This document shows, piece after piece, positions 16,694 through 23,516 of a stretch of DNA of 23,516 bases. The position numbers were made by a program, and so were the translations under genes. Source of the DNA: CAZBUK01 sp964495085. Lineage in GTDB: Bacteria > Bacteroidota > Ignavibacteria > T3Sed10-11. A model generated the notes under the pieces. The model saw only the letters and a list, made by a program, of their open reading frames with translations, had not been told where the DNA came from and searched no databases. The DNA is taken from positions 1 through 23,516 of the forward strand of contig CAZBUK010000061.1 in NCBI GenBank assembly GCA_964495085.1, given 5' to 3'. The first letter of the stretch is position 1; each line of letters starts with the position of its first letter.

Positions 16694-17333
16694 ATTCAAT
16701 AAATTAGAGCCGATCCCAGGTAAATAATTTTATTCCATCTCTTTGATGGGAATTGGCGGAGAGCGTAACAGGCACAGCATAATTGATCGTCCGGCTGCCT
16801 CCCGGTGAGCCATAGAATAATGTTTACGGAAGATATCAATAAATGTTGCAATTTCCACCATTTGACCGAGAATACGTCCTGCCTGCTTCGGGCGTCTAAC
16901 AGGTCCCGACCTCAACCGGCTTAGTAATTATTGCATAATCTATGGTTGAACTCTGCAAATTATTCATCGTATACCAGGTCGAAGAGGAGAAAATCTGCTG
17001 GTTTGCCATCATCTTATATTTTGGTGTTTATGGCACGAATATTGAGTTTATAGACAAACAGAAGTAGGAAGTCTTCTTCACATTATAAGAACCTGGCCGA
17101 AGAATTGAATACAGGCATATGAGCATATTTCGGCAGTAAAAGACCAAGCATTGAACTACCTGCACTCGATACATGAAAAACATTCACCCAGTAGGATACG
17201 GACAGTTATTTTTATGAACTTCCGAGCTTTACTGGTTCAATCTGTAAAATCCAATAAATCCGAAATTCGAATGTAAACGTACATTTCGGAAGCCTATACG
17301 TCGTTCCACGAGAACTCTTCAATACTCAATTAC
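16694..17333. other. 640-bp spacer between divergent genes, no gene recognised
   Basis: It separates the phosphatase (minus) from the hybrid kinase (plus). Short frames at 16730-16915 (minus, 61 codons) and 16942-17067 (plus, 41 codons) have no ribosome site and no recognisable domain, so they are not called. Most of it is AT-rich and probably regulatory. Confidence 0.5.
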
Positions 17334-17362
17334 TTGACTATTGACGTGTAAATAGCTACATT
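17334..17362 (+). promoter_or_regulatory. Candidate promoter of the hybrid kinase
   Basis: TTGACT (17334-17339) and TACATT (17357-17362) are separated by 17 bp, 51 bp before the start codon. The match to a housekeeping promoter is good for -35 and moderate for -10. In some phyla a TAnnTTTG -10 is used, which TACATTTTC partly resembles. Confidence 0.4.
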
Positions 17363-17413
17363 TTCTTTTGATTTTTCCTATTCTCTTCCTTTACGGGAAC
17401 AGGGGGGTGTATT

Positions 17414-19831
17414 ATGAGCAAGGAAAGAACACGAATGGGGAGACAGTCGGGCACATCGACACACCGCCAGCACGCTAATCCATTCCTGAAAAAAAATTCT
17501 GTAAGTCCAAATATTGCTGCGGAAAATAATGTCCAATCCGGTGAGAACAACGCTACGTGGCTGTTCACCATACTCCAATCTGCAATGGACCCGATTATAT
17601 CCATCGATTCTGGACATAACATTATTTATCTGAATCCAGCGGCGGAAGTACTTTTCGGATACCGGAGCGAAGAGCTTCTCGGAAAACCTTTAAACATTCT
17701 CATACCCGAGCGATTCAGATCGGACCATACCGAACAGGTCAAACAGTTCGCCAAAGCCGGAAAATCTATCAGGCATATGGGCGATCTGGGTACGGTCCGC
17801 GGGCTGCGCAACGACGGAACTGAAATCCCCCTGGAGGTTTCGATATCGCATTTCGAAGCGGACGGCGAATCCTTCGCGACCGCCATTCTCCGCGACGTTA
17901 CGAAAAAATCCCAAAACGAACGCGAACTCGCGCAGAGCAAGGAAACGTACCAACAGCTTTTCGACTCAATGAGCGATCCCGTATTCGTTCAGGATAAAGA
18001 CGGGAAATTCCTCGATATTAACAGCCGTGCACTGGAAACGTACGGCTATTCCAAAAGCGACTTCGTCGGGAACACCTTCGATCTGGTTAACGCCGGTAAT
18101 TACGAGGACATGGAGCGCATGTACCGCCACGTCCGCGCCGCATTTAACGGGTCGAGGGAAATATTCGAATGGAAATGCAGAGGAAAAAACGACCAGATAA
18201 TCATCAATGAATTCATACTGACGAAGGGATCGTATTTCGGACAGGAAGTCGTGATCGCCACCGCCCGGGATATAACCGAACGAAAACAGATCGAAGAACA
18301 GGTACGAATCTTCGAAGACATCATTAAGAACGTCAACGACAGCATCACCATCGCCAGTCTCGACGGGACGCTCCTCTTCGTCAACCAGGCGTTCTGCCAA
18401 ACATATGGATACCCGACCGAGGAGATTCTGGGCCGGAAAATAAGCGCGCTTATTTCACCGAATAATCCGGATGATATCAACAGACGGATCTTTACCGAAT
18501 CCATCAAAAACGGATGGAGCGGCGAGGTTCTTATGCTCAGGAAAGACGGAACCGAATTCCCTGTCTACCTGTCGACAACGGCGATACGCGATACAGACGG
18601 AAATCCCTCCGTGCTGGTAGGGGTTTCGCTGGATATGACCAAGCAGAAACACCTCGAAGAGCAGGTGATACAATCTCACAAAATGGAAAGCCTGCGCATT
18701 CTCGTCGAGGGTATCGCTCATAATTTTAACAATATTCTCGCAATCATCACCGGCTATGCGTCCCTGTCCCAACGGGAAAAAACGAGCCGCGAGAAAATTC
18801 ATCATAATCTCGATCTGGTACTCGGCGCTGCGGATCGGGGTGCGGCGCTGGTTAAACAGTTATTTACCTTCAGCGCGAAGTATTCGGCGCATCCACAGAA
18901 CATCTCTCTGCACGAGGTGATCGAAGAGATCGCCAAGATCGCACGCGAGATGTTTCCGAAGGATATTACGGTCGACCTCGGCCTCGATTCGTCCGATCCC
19001 TTCATCGCGGCCGACCGGAATGACCTCCAGCAGGCGATCATAAACGTCATGATCAACGCCTGCGAAGCGATTCCCTCCGGCGGTACGATAACCGTCCAAT
19101 CCCGGGTCGTCGGAACGAACCATCCATTCCGTCATATGAAATCCAACGGAAAGAGCGATACCGAATATGTTTGTTTGTCGATCGCGGATTCGGGGACCGG
19201 CATCGCTGCCGAGATAAAGGACCGGATATTCGAACCGTTCTTTACGACGAAAGATATCGGAAAAGGAATGGGACTTGGATTGACGATCACCTACGGAATC
19301 ATCGAACGGTATAATGGATTCATCGACGTCGAGAGCAAACCTGGTACAGGAACAACCGTATTACTATATCTACCGCTGGTCAAGAACCGAAAAGGCGAAA
19401 CGGAACCCGAGACCGAAGTATCTCCCGGACAACGAAGAGGTTCGGAGACGATACTCATTATCGAAGACGAGGATCCTTTCAGGCGGCTCCTCAGGAACAC
19501 GCTGTCTGATATCGGCTATTCCGTTCTGACCGCTTCCGACGGCGAAACCGGTTTGGATCAATACTTCCGGAATCGCAGTCGAATCGGATTGTTGCTACTT
19601 GACATCGGATTGCCGAAGATCAACGGACTGAAAATTCTTGAACAGATCCGGGCAGATAATCCCGCATTGAAAACCATCATCATCACCGGCTACGATACCG
19701 CGGAGCTATTGCCGTCCATCGAGCGCATGAACGTGAATCGGATAATCCAGAAACCGGTTGATCTCGATAACGTGCTTGCGAACATTCGGACGGTCCTCCT
19801 CAAGGAAGGCGGCAACGAAAATTCCGTTTAA
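17414..19831 (+). CDS. Soluble hybrid histidine kinase: PAS-PAS-PAS-HisKA-HATPase-REC
   Basis: An 805-residue protein with no transmembrane segment, hence cytoplasmic. PAS 1 is about 50-165 (SAMDPIISIDSGHNIIYLNPAAEVLFGY), PAS 2 175-290 (SDPVFVQDKDGKFLDINSRALETYGY) and PAS 3 298-412 (NVNDSITIASLDGTLLFVNQAFCQTYGY). HisKA has H436 in GIAHNFNNIL. The HATPase N box has N548 (INACEA), G1 D592 (DSGTGI) and GKGMGLGL. The C-terminal receiver has the acidic IIEDED, phosphosite D730 in LLLDIGLPKING and K780 in IIQKPVD. It autophosphorylates on His and passes phosphate to D730. No output domain and no adjacent phosphotransfer protein are present, so the final target is unknown. A run of Gs (AGGGGGGTG) gives the ribosome site before ATG 17414. 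It is the only convincing plus-strand gene here. Confidence 0.95.
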   Translation: MSKERTRMGRQSGTSTHRQHANPFLKKNSVSPNIAAENNVQSGENNATWLFTILQSAMDPIISIDSGHNIIYLNPAAEVLFGYRSEELLGKPLNILIPERFRSDHTEQVKQFAKAGKSIRHMGDLGTVRGLRNDGTEIPLEVSISHFEADGESFATAILRDVTKKSQNERELAQSKETYQQLFDSMSDPVFVQDKDGKFLDINSRALETYGYSKSDFVGNTFDLVNAGNYEDMERMYRHVRAAFNGSREIFEWKCRGKNDQIIINEFILTKGSYFGQEVVIATARDITERKQIEEQVRIFEDIIKNVNDSITIASLDGTLLFVNQAFCQTYGYPTEEILGRKISALISPNNPDDINRRIFTESIKNGWSGEVLMLRKDGTEFPVYLSTTAIRDTDGNPSVLVGVSLDMTKQKHLEEQVIQSHKMESLRILVEGIAHNFNNILAIITGYASLSQREKTSREKIHHNLDLVLGAADRGAALVKQLFTFSAKYSAHPQNISLHEVIEEIAKIAREMFPKDITVDLGLDSSDPFIAADRNDLQQAIINVMINACEAIPSGGTITVQSRVVGTNHPFRHMKSNGKSDTEYVCLSIADSGTGIAAEIKDRIFEPFFTTKDIGKGMGLGLTITYGIIERYNGFIDVESKPGTGTTVLLYLPLVKNRKGETEPETEVSPGQRRGSETILIIEDEDPFRRLLRNTLSDIGYSVLTASDGETGLDQYFRNRSRIGLLLLDIGLPKINGLKILEQIRADNPALKTIIITGYDTAELLPSIERMNVNRIIQKPVDLDNVLANIRTVLLKEGGNENSV

Positions 19832-19897
19832 TGCCGTCACCCCCACACCACGCAGCGAGGTTAATTTTCCAAGGATGTGTAAGGGTAGGCACGGGTT

Positions 19898-20632
19898 CTA
19901 GTGGTCGATAAAAAAGGTGTTCACTTCCGGAATCCTGCAGTCGAGGGCTTCTTCGAGGGTCCCGGTGAAGAGCACTTTTCCCTTATCCAGGTAGACGATC
20001 CGGTCTGCAACCCGGTGAATGCTCGCCAGCTCGTGGGTGACAATCAGGAGCGTCATACCCAGTTGTTTCCTCATCGAGAGCAGCAGTTCATCCAGCGAGG
20101 AGGCGGTTACGGGATCCAATCCAGCGGTGGGCTCGTCGGCGCAGAGCAGAGCTGGATCGAGAGCGATCGCACGCGCGAGCGCGGCACGCTTGCGCATGCC
20201 TCCGGAAAGCTGCGACGGGAAGAGATCGCGGGCATACGAGAGACCGACCATCCCAAGCTTGAGCGAGACGAGTCGATCGATAACGGCGCAGGGAAGATCG
20301 GAATGCTGCTCGAGAGGTATCGCGACGTTCTCCGCCACCGTGATCGAGTTCAACAACGCTCCTCCTTGAAACAGCACCCCGACTTTCGCCATAAGCTTAT
20401 TGTACTCGACTTCGTCGATGTCCACCATATTCTCGCCGAACACCCTGATGGAACCCCGATTCGGTTTCAAGAGGCCTATGAGATGCTTCAACAGGGTGGT
20501 TTTTCCGCAGCCGCTGACACCCAGAACGACGGTAATCTCATGCCGGTAGATTTCGAGCGTTAAATCGTTCAGCACTGCGGTATCGTCGTACCCGCTCGTC
20601 AGGTTCTCTATGCTGATTACCGATTCCTTCAT
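19898..20632 (-). CDS. mlaF: ABC transporter ATPase, MlaF family
   Basis: A 244-residue ATPase. Walker A is GVSGCGKTT (38-46), the Q loop is FQGGALLNSITVAENVA (88-104), the signature is LSGGM (142-146), Walker B is LLCADEP (D166/E167), and the H loop is VTHEL. 'GGALLNS.TV.EN' and 'LSGGMRKRAALARAIALDP' are characteristic of MlaF. It powers transport of phospholipids between the membranes together with the MlaE permease (20645-21727) directly upstream. The 12-bp gap between the two genes, on the same strand, supports one transcript. It is the last gene of the operon in this window. Confidence 0.95.
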   Translation of the reverse strand: MKESVISIENLTSGYDDTAVLNDLTLEIYRHEITVVLGVSGCGKTTLLKHLIGLLKPNRGSIRVFGENMVDIDEVEYNKLMAKVGVLFQGGALLNSITVAENVAIPLEQHSDLPCAVIDRLVSLKLGMVGLSYARDLFPSQLSGGMRKRAALARAIALDPALLCADEPTAGLDPVTASSLDELLLSMRKQLGMTLLIVTHELASIHRVADRIVYLDKGKVLFTGTLEEALDCRIPEVNTFFIDH

Positions 20633-20644
20633 CGTTCCTAATCC

Positions 20645-21727
20645 CTATTCGAAATAAAAGATCAGACCGAGAATACTGTCGGCAAGTATGACGAGGAATA
20701 TCGAGACGACGACCGACCTGGTCGTGGACCGGCCCACTCCCTCCGATCCGCCCTTTACATGCAATCCGAAATACGCGGCCGTCATCAGAATGAGGCCGGC
20801 AAAAACGACGCTCTTGATGACGGATGTAACGATCTCCTTATACCTGAGCACATATAGCACCTCGTTATAGAACGGGATGAGTTCGATCTGCATATAGGTC
20901 ATGCCGATCACCGCACCGCCGAAAATTCCTATGAAATTTGCGAGCATCGTCAGCAGCGGCATGGTAAACGAGATGGCGAAAAACTTCGGTACGATCAGAT
21001 AGGGGATCGGATCGATACCCATGGACTTAAGCGCATCGATCTCTTCGGTTACCACCATTGTGCCGATTTCGGCGGTTATTGCAGAGCCCGATCGGCCTGC
21101 GACCATGATTGCGGTGATGAGCGGTCCCATTTCCCCGATCATGGCGATGGCGACCAGCTGCGCTACAAAGATATCGGCACCGAAAGGGCGAAGCTGATTT
21201 GCGGACTGCAGCGCGAGTATGAAGCCGATGAGAAAAGATACCATTGCAACTATCGGAATCGCATTCGTGCCGATAAAATTGCTCTGGCGAAGGACCTCGC
21301 CCTTTCGCATTATGCCGGGTTTAAAGAGCGAGACGACTCCCCAGAAAGTAATATTCGAGAGCAGCAGGACGAAATCGCGCAGATGCAGCCATGCCTTGAA
21401 CGCGGTAGATCCAATTTTCTCGAAAAATTGTTCCCGATCCCGGATACGCGCATTTTCAGGCGAGAGCATCGAAAACAGTTTGTATGTCGCCGACACTTCA
21501 TCCGAGAGGTTCACCGGTTCCGCCGGGATGTTTCGGTCCCTGCATAGTTCTCGTATTTTCTCTACGGTGACAACACCGGCGCTGTCTAAATAGACGACTT
21601 CCGAAAAATCGAGTTCAAGCGTCTCGCCTTCCGGGAGCCCCTTCAATGCGGATACTGCATCGGCATATACCGTTGCTGCGGTTTGAATCGTAAGTTGGGC
21701 GGGAAGACGCATTATTTCCGATGGCAT
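20645..21727 (-). CDS. mlaE: MlaE-type lipid ABC permease with fused N-terminal STAS domain
   Basis: A 360-residue protein. The first ~95 residues form a STAS domain (LTIQTAATVYADAVSALKGL..., LELDFSEVVYLDSAGVVTV; DSAG at 48-51), the fold of MlaB. The rest is the MlaE permease: SNFIGTNAIPIVAMVSFLIGFILALQSANQLRPFGADIFVAQLVAIAMIGEMGPLITAIMVAGRSGSAITAEIGTMVVTEEIDALKSMGIDPI, followed by further helices. In E. coli MlaB and MlaE are separate proteins; here the fusion fixes their stoichiometry. It follows the lipoprotein gene by 9 bp. ATG at 21727 is used; an ATG five codons later (21712) is possible, and neither has a strong ribosome site, consistent with translational coupling. Confidence 0.93.
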   Translation of the reverse strand: MPSEIMRLPAQLTIQTAATVYADAVSALKGLPEGETLELDFSEVVYLDSAGVVTVEKIRELCRDRNIPAEPVNLSDEVSATYKLFSMLSPENARIRDREQFFEKIGSTAFKAWLHLRDFVLLLSNITFWGVVSLFKPGIMRKGEVLRQSNFIGTNAIPIVAMVSFLIGFILALQSANQLRPFGADIFVAQLVAIAMIGEMGPLITAIMVAGRSGSAITAEIGTMVVTEEIDALKSMGIDPIPYLIVPKFFAISFTMPLLTMLANFIGIFGGAVIGMTYMQIELIPFYNEVLYVLRYKEIVTSVIKSVVFAGLILMTAAYFGLHVKGGSEGVGRSTTRSVVVSIFLVILADSILGLIFYFE

Positions 21728-21736
21728 GAATCGGAT

Positions 21737-22351
21737 CTACGGTTGTCTGTGAGCGAGATACTGGTTAATTTTCAGGATGAACTGATTCGTCTCCTCATGG
21801 AGCAGCCGGCTTATCTCGCGGGCAAAAGAGTTCATCGCCTCCCGCGTCCCGAGATCGGCGGTTTCGTCGAACGAGTGCGTGACCGCAACGCGTTCCGCAC
21901 GCACATCGAACAACTCCATCGTCATACTCAGATGCGCTCCTCCCCTTCCTTCGTAATCCAGACGCTCGATACGGTGGATGGTTCCCATGATTTCAAAATC
22001 CGGCAATACATCGTAGAGATGCATTTCACAGGATCTGAACACACCCGATCTTTTTATCTGCTGCCAGACGGAGATAGTCGCGGCGGGAGCCGGCAAATCG
22101 GCCCAGTGGTGATAATAATAATACTGGAGTTCATTCGTTCCGGTCCTGAGCGCGATTCTATTCTGGTTGTACGGACCCGCGATCGTAAAGCGTCCGACGG
22201 CGGCGGCGTATGGGAACGACTCGGGTACGTACACAACGGTATCGGGCGGCGGCGACAACCGGTTTCCATCGAATGTGTAGTATTTGATGATGCGCTGTTC
22301 GCTGCTGCAGCCTGAAGCGAGAATTACAAGAGCACAGAGAAGTATTCTCAT
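21737..22351 (-). CDS. PqiC-like ABC-type transport auxiliary lipoprotein
   Basis: A 204-residue lipoprotein. MRILLCALVILASGCSS has a lipobox LASGC with Cys15. The body matches the ABC_trans_aux/PqiC pattern: KYYTFDG near the N terminus, VGRFTIAGPYNQNRIALRTGTNELQYYYYHHWADLPAPAATISVWQQIKRSGVF (about 52-105), then DFEIMGTIHRIERLDYEGRGGAHLSMTMELFDVRAERVAVTHSFD. It probably sits at the outer membrane and receives or guides lipid carried by the MCE protein. Four bases separate its start from the upstream TGA, and its GGAG ribosome site overlaps the end of the MCE gene, so translation is coupled. It stands where MlaC or MlaA would be in E. coli; neither is in the window. Confidence 0.85.
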   Translation of the reverse strand: MRILLCALVILASGCSSEQRIIKYYTFDGNRLSPPPDTVVYVPESFPYAAAVGRFTIAGPYNQNRIALRTGTNELQYYYYHHWADLPAPAATISVWQQIKRSGVFRSCEMHLYDVLPDFEIMGTIHRIERLDYEGRGGAHLSMTMELFDVRAERVAVTHSFDETADLGTREAMNSFAREISRLLHEETNQFILKINQYLAHRQP

Positions 22352-22354
22352 AGA

Positions 22355-23335
22355 TCACTCCAACCTGTTGTCCGGGGGATTACCGGGATTGACGCCCCGG
22401 AGCAGTATTGACGGATCTGAATCTATCGTTCGCGCGGCGTTGTGCAGATATCTCGAGGTGAGGTGGATTTCCTCTATGGTTTCAACGAGTTTTGTTCTAT
22501 TCCGTACCACCAGCGTTTGAGTCTGGCCCAGGACCGAATTCAGGGAGGTGACCAGATCATTGAACTCGCTGATGAGTTTGTATATATCCGCCTCGTTGAT
22601 CGCACGGGTCAACTGGTGCAGCTCAGCCATGGTGGATCGTAAGGTGTCCGATCCTAAAAAAGAATCGAGCGAAGCAACGACGCTCTGTGCCGAAGAGGTT
22701 GTCGATCTTAGGTCTGTCGTTAACGAATCGATATTTGCGAGCGTCCGTTCGAGCTGTCCGCGATTCTCCGAGATCAGACTGTTCAGACCCGACGCAGTAG
22801 AGGCCGATTCGTCGAGCACTGAAGCTATTTTCTTTTGATTCTCTTCAGAGGTAAGGGCTATTAAATTATTGAGGACGAGCTCGATTTTCAGGAATATTAT
22901 CTCCGCCTTCCCCGTAATATCCTCGGTTAGCGATTTCCCGGGTTGTATGAATTCGCCCGGTCTGAGCATCTTCGAATCGATGGTCCCTCCTCTCAGCTCG
23001 ATGAGTTTCAGACCGGTAATTCCGATTGTGGCAATTTCGGCATGTACATCCTCTTTGATAGGCGTGCCGGGCTCGATAGCGACCGTTACGATGACGCGGT
23101 TCAGATTATCCGGGTCGATTTCGACCTTTCGGACCGACCCCACTTTTATTCCCAGATACTTTACCTGGCTCCCGACATCCAGACCGCTTACGGAAATATC
23201 CTCGTAACCGATGTAGTAAATGTCCTGTTTGTCGAAGAGGGTATTGTATGAGAGGGATCCTATTACCAGTAATAATACGGTAAGCGTTGCAGTAACGAAA
23301 ATACCGAGGCGAATTTTTTGCGATCTCGTAACCAT
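22355..23335 (-). CDS. mlaD: MlaD/MCE-domain lipid transport protein
   Basis: A 326-residue protein. An N-terminal anchor (RLGIFVTATLTVLLLVIGSLSY, about 9-30) is followed by one MCE domain (about 38-120: YYIGYEDISVSGLDVGSQVKYLGIKVGSVRKVEIDP...VTVAIEPGTPIKEDVHAEIATIGITGLKLIELRGG). A long, largely helical C-terminal part (about 150-326) has Ser/Leu-rich heptad-like segments and could form a coiled-coil tube or needle, as in other MCE proteins. It should be anchored in the inner membrane facing the periplasm and oligomerise as a hexamer with the MlaE/MlaF pump. GAGGA lies 7 bp before ATG 23335. It is the first operon gene in this window, followed by the lipoprotein gene. Confidence 0.93.
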   Translation of the reverse strand: MVTRSQKIRLGIFVTATLTVLLLVIGSLSYNTLFDKQDIYYIGYEDISVSGLDVGSQVKYLGIKVGSVRKVEIDPDNLNRVIVTVAIEPGTPIKEDVHAEIATIGITGLKLIELRGGTIDSKMLRPGEFIQPGKSLTEDITGKAEIIFLKIELVLNNLIALTSEENQKKIASVLDESASTASGLNSLISENRGQLERTLANIDSLTTDLRSTTSSAQSVVASLDSFLGSDTLRSTMAELHQLTRAINEADIYKLISEFNDLVTSLNSVLGQTQTLVVRNRTKLVETIEEIHLTSRYLHNAARTIDSDPSILLRGVNPGNPPDNRLE

Positions 23336-23516
23336 GCTTTTCCTCGCTGCTGTTCGGTTGCTGGAGAAAATTAAAACTTAACGATTTTTTCGCATTAAAT
23401 CCAAGAATACCCGGTAAAATCCTTTTTGTTTCATATAATACCGGTATTTCACTTCTGGCCAAAAATAAAATATAAAGAATTATGAATGATTCAGGTCCAC
23501 CAAGCCGAAATCGTCG
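23336..23516. other. Upstream region of the Mla operon
   Basis: It is AT-rich, most strongly at about 23460-23485, and likely holds the operon promoter. No unambiguous -35/-10 pair was assigned. An ACCGGTATTA stretch near 23440 resembles the ACCGGTAATC core of the 62-bp elements but lacks the other blocks. Confidence 0.4.

Noticed and set aside
16730..16915. 61-codon minus-strand frame upstream of the phosphatase
   Set aside because: No ribosome site, low-complexity ending and no recognisable domain; treated as non-coding.
19901..20563. 220-codon plus-strand open frame
   Set aside because: It is antisense to the MlaF ATPase, which has all ABC motifs.

Overview
The window looks like a scaffold from a Gram-negative, double-membraned and probably uncultured bacterium. 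Three predicted lipoproteins, an Mla-type lipid transport operon and a cyclic beta-1,2-glucan synthase point to an outer membrane. The TPR-SpoIIE phosphatase, TrpB2, a lone contractile sheath gene and palindromic intergenic elements resemble what is seen in FCB-superphylum or KSB1-like genomes, but that placement is inference and weak. A run of exactly 100 Ns (10942-11041) shows this is an assembled scaffold with an unresolved repeat.

Layout. (1) 1-8100, minus strand, fairly AT-rich apart from the first gene. This is an envelope-related block: a cyclic beta-1,2-glucan synthase cut by the window edge, a 63-aa two-helix membrane protein 32 bp upstream of it, a lipoprotein with a BamE/OmlA-like stretch, a DUF2959-type lipoprotein, and a NarL/LuxR-family response regulator. 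A 62-bp element (48/62 identical, no gaps) occurs upstream of the small membrane protein/glucan synthase pair and again upstream of the DUF2959 gene. This suggests a shared regulon, possibly controlled by the adjacent regulator. (2) 8127-10835, minus: a full-length contractile tail sheath protein with no other tail or injection-system genes nearby, preceded by a secreted five-bladed beta-propeller (GH43/GH130-like). (3) 10871-11445: a nested tandem repeat (9-mers organised into a 26-bp unit) interrupted by the assembly gap, then two palindromic elements. (4) 11446-14003, minus: a YihY/BrkB membrane protein and an orphan TrpB2. (5) 14432-19831: a TPR-transmembrane-SpoIIE phosphatase (minus) and a soluble PAS-PAS-PAS hybrid histidine kinase (plus), divergent across a 720-bp non-coding stretch. 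(6) 19898-23335, minus: a four-gene Mla/MCE lipid-transport operon in the order MCE protein, PqiC-like lipoprotein, STAS-MlaE fusion, MlaF ATPase.

Nearly all genes are on the minus strand; the hybrid kinase is the only convincing plus-strand gene. The most interesting hypothesis is that the regulator, two lipoproteins, the small membrane protein and the glucan synthase form one envelope or osmotic response module. The lone sheath gene and the nested repeat also deserve attention.
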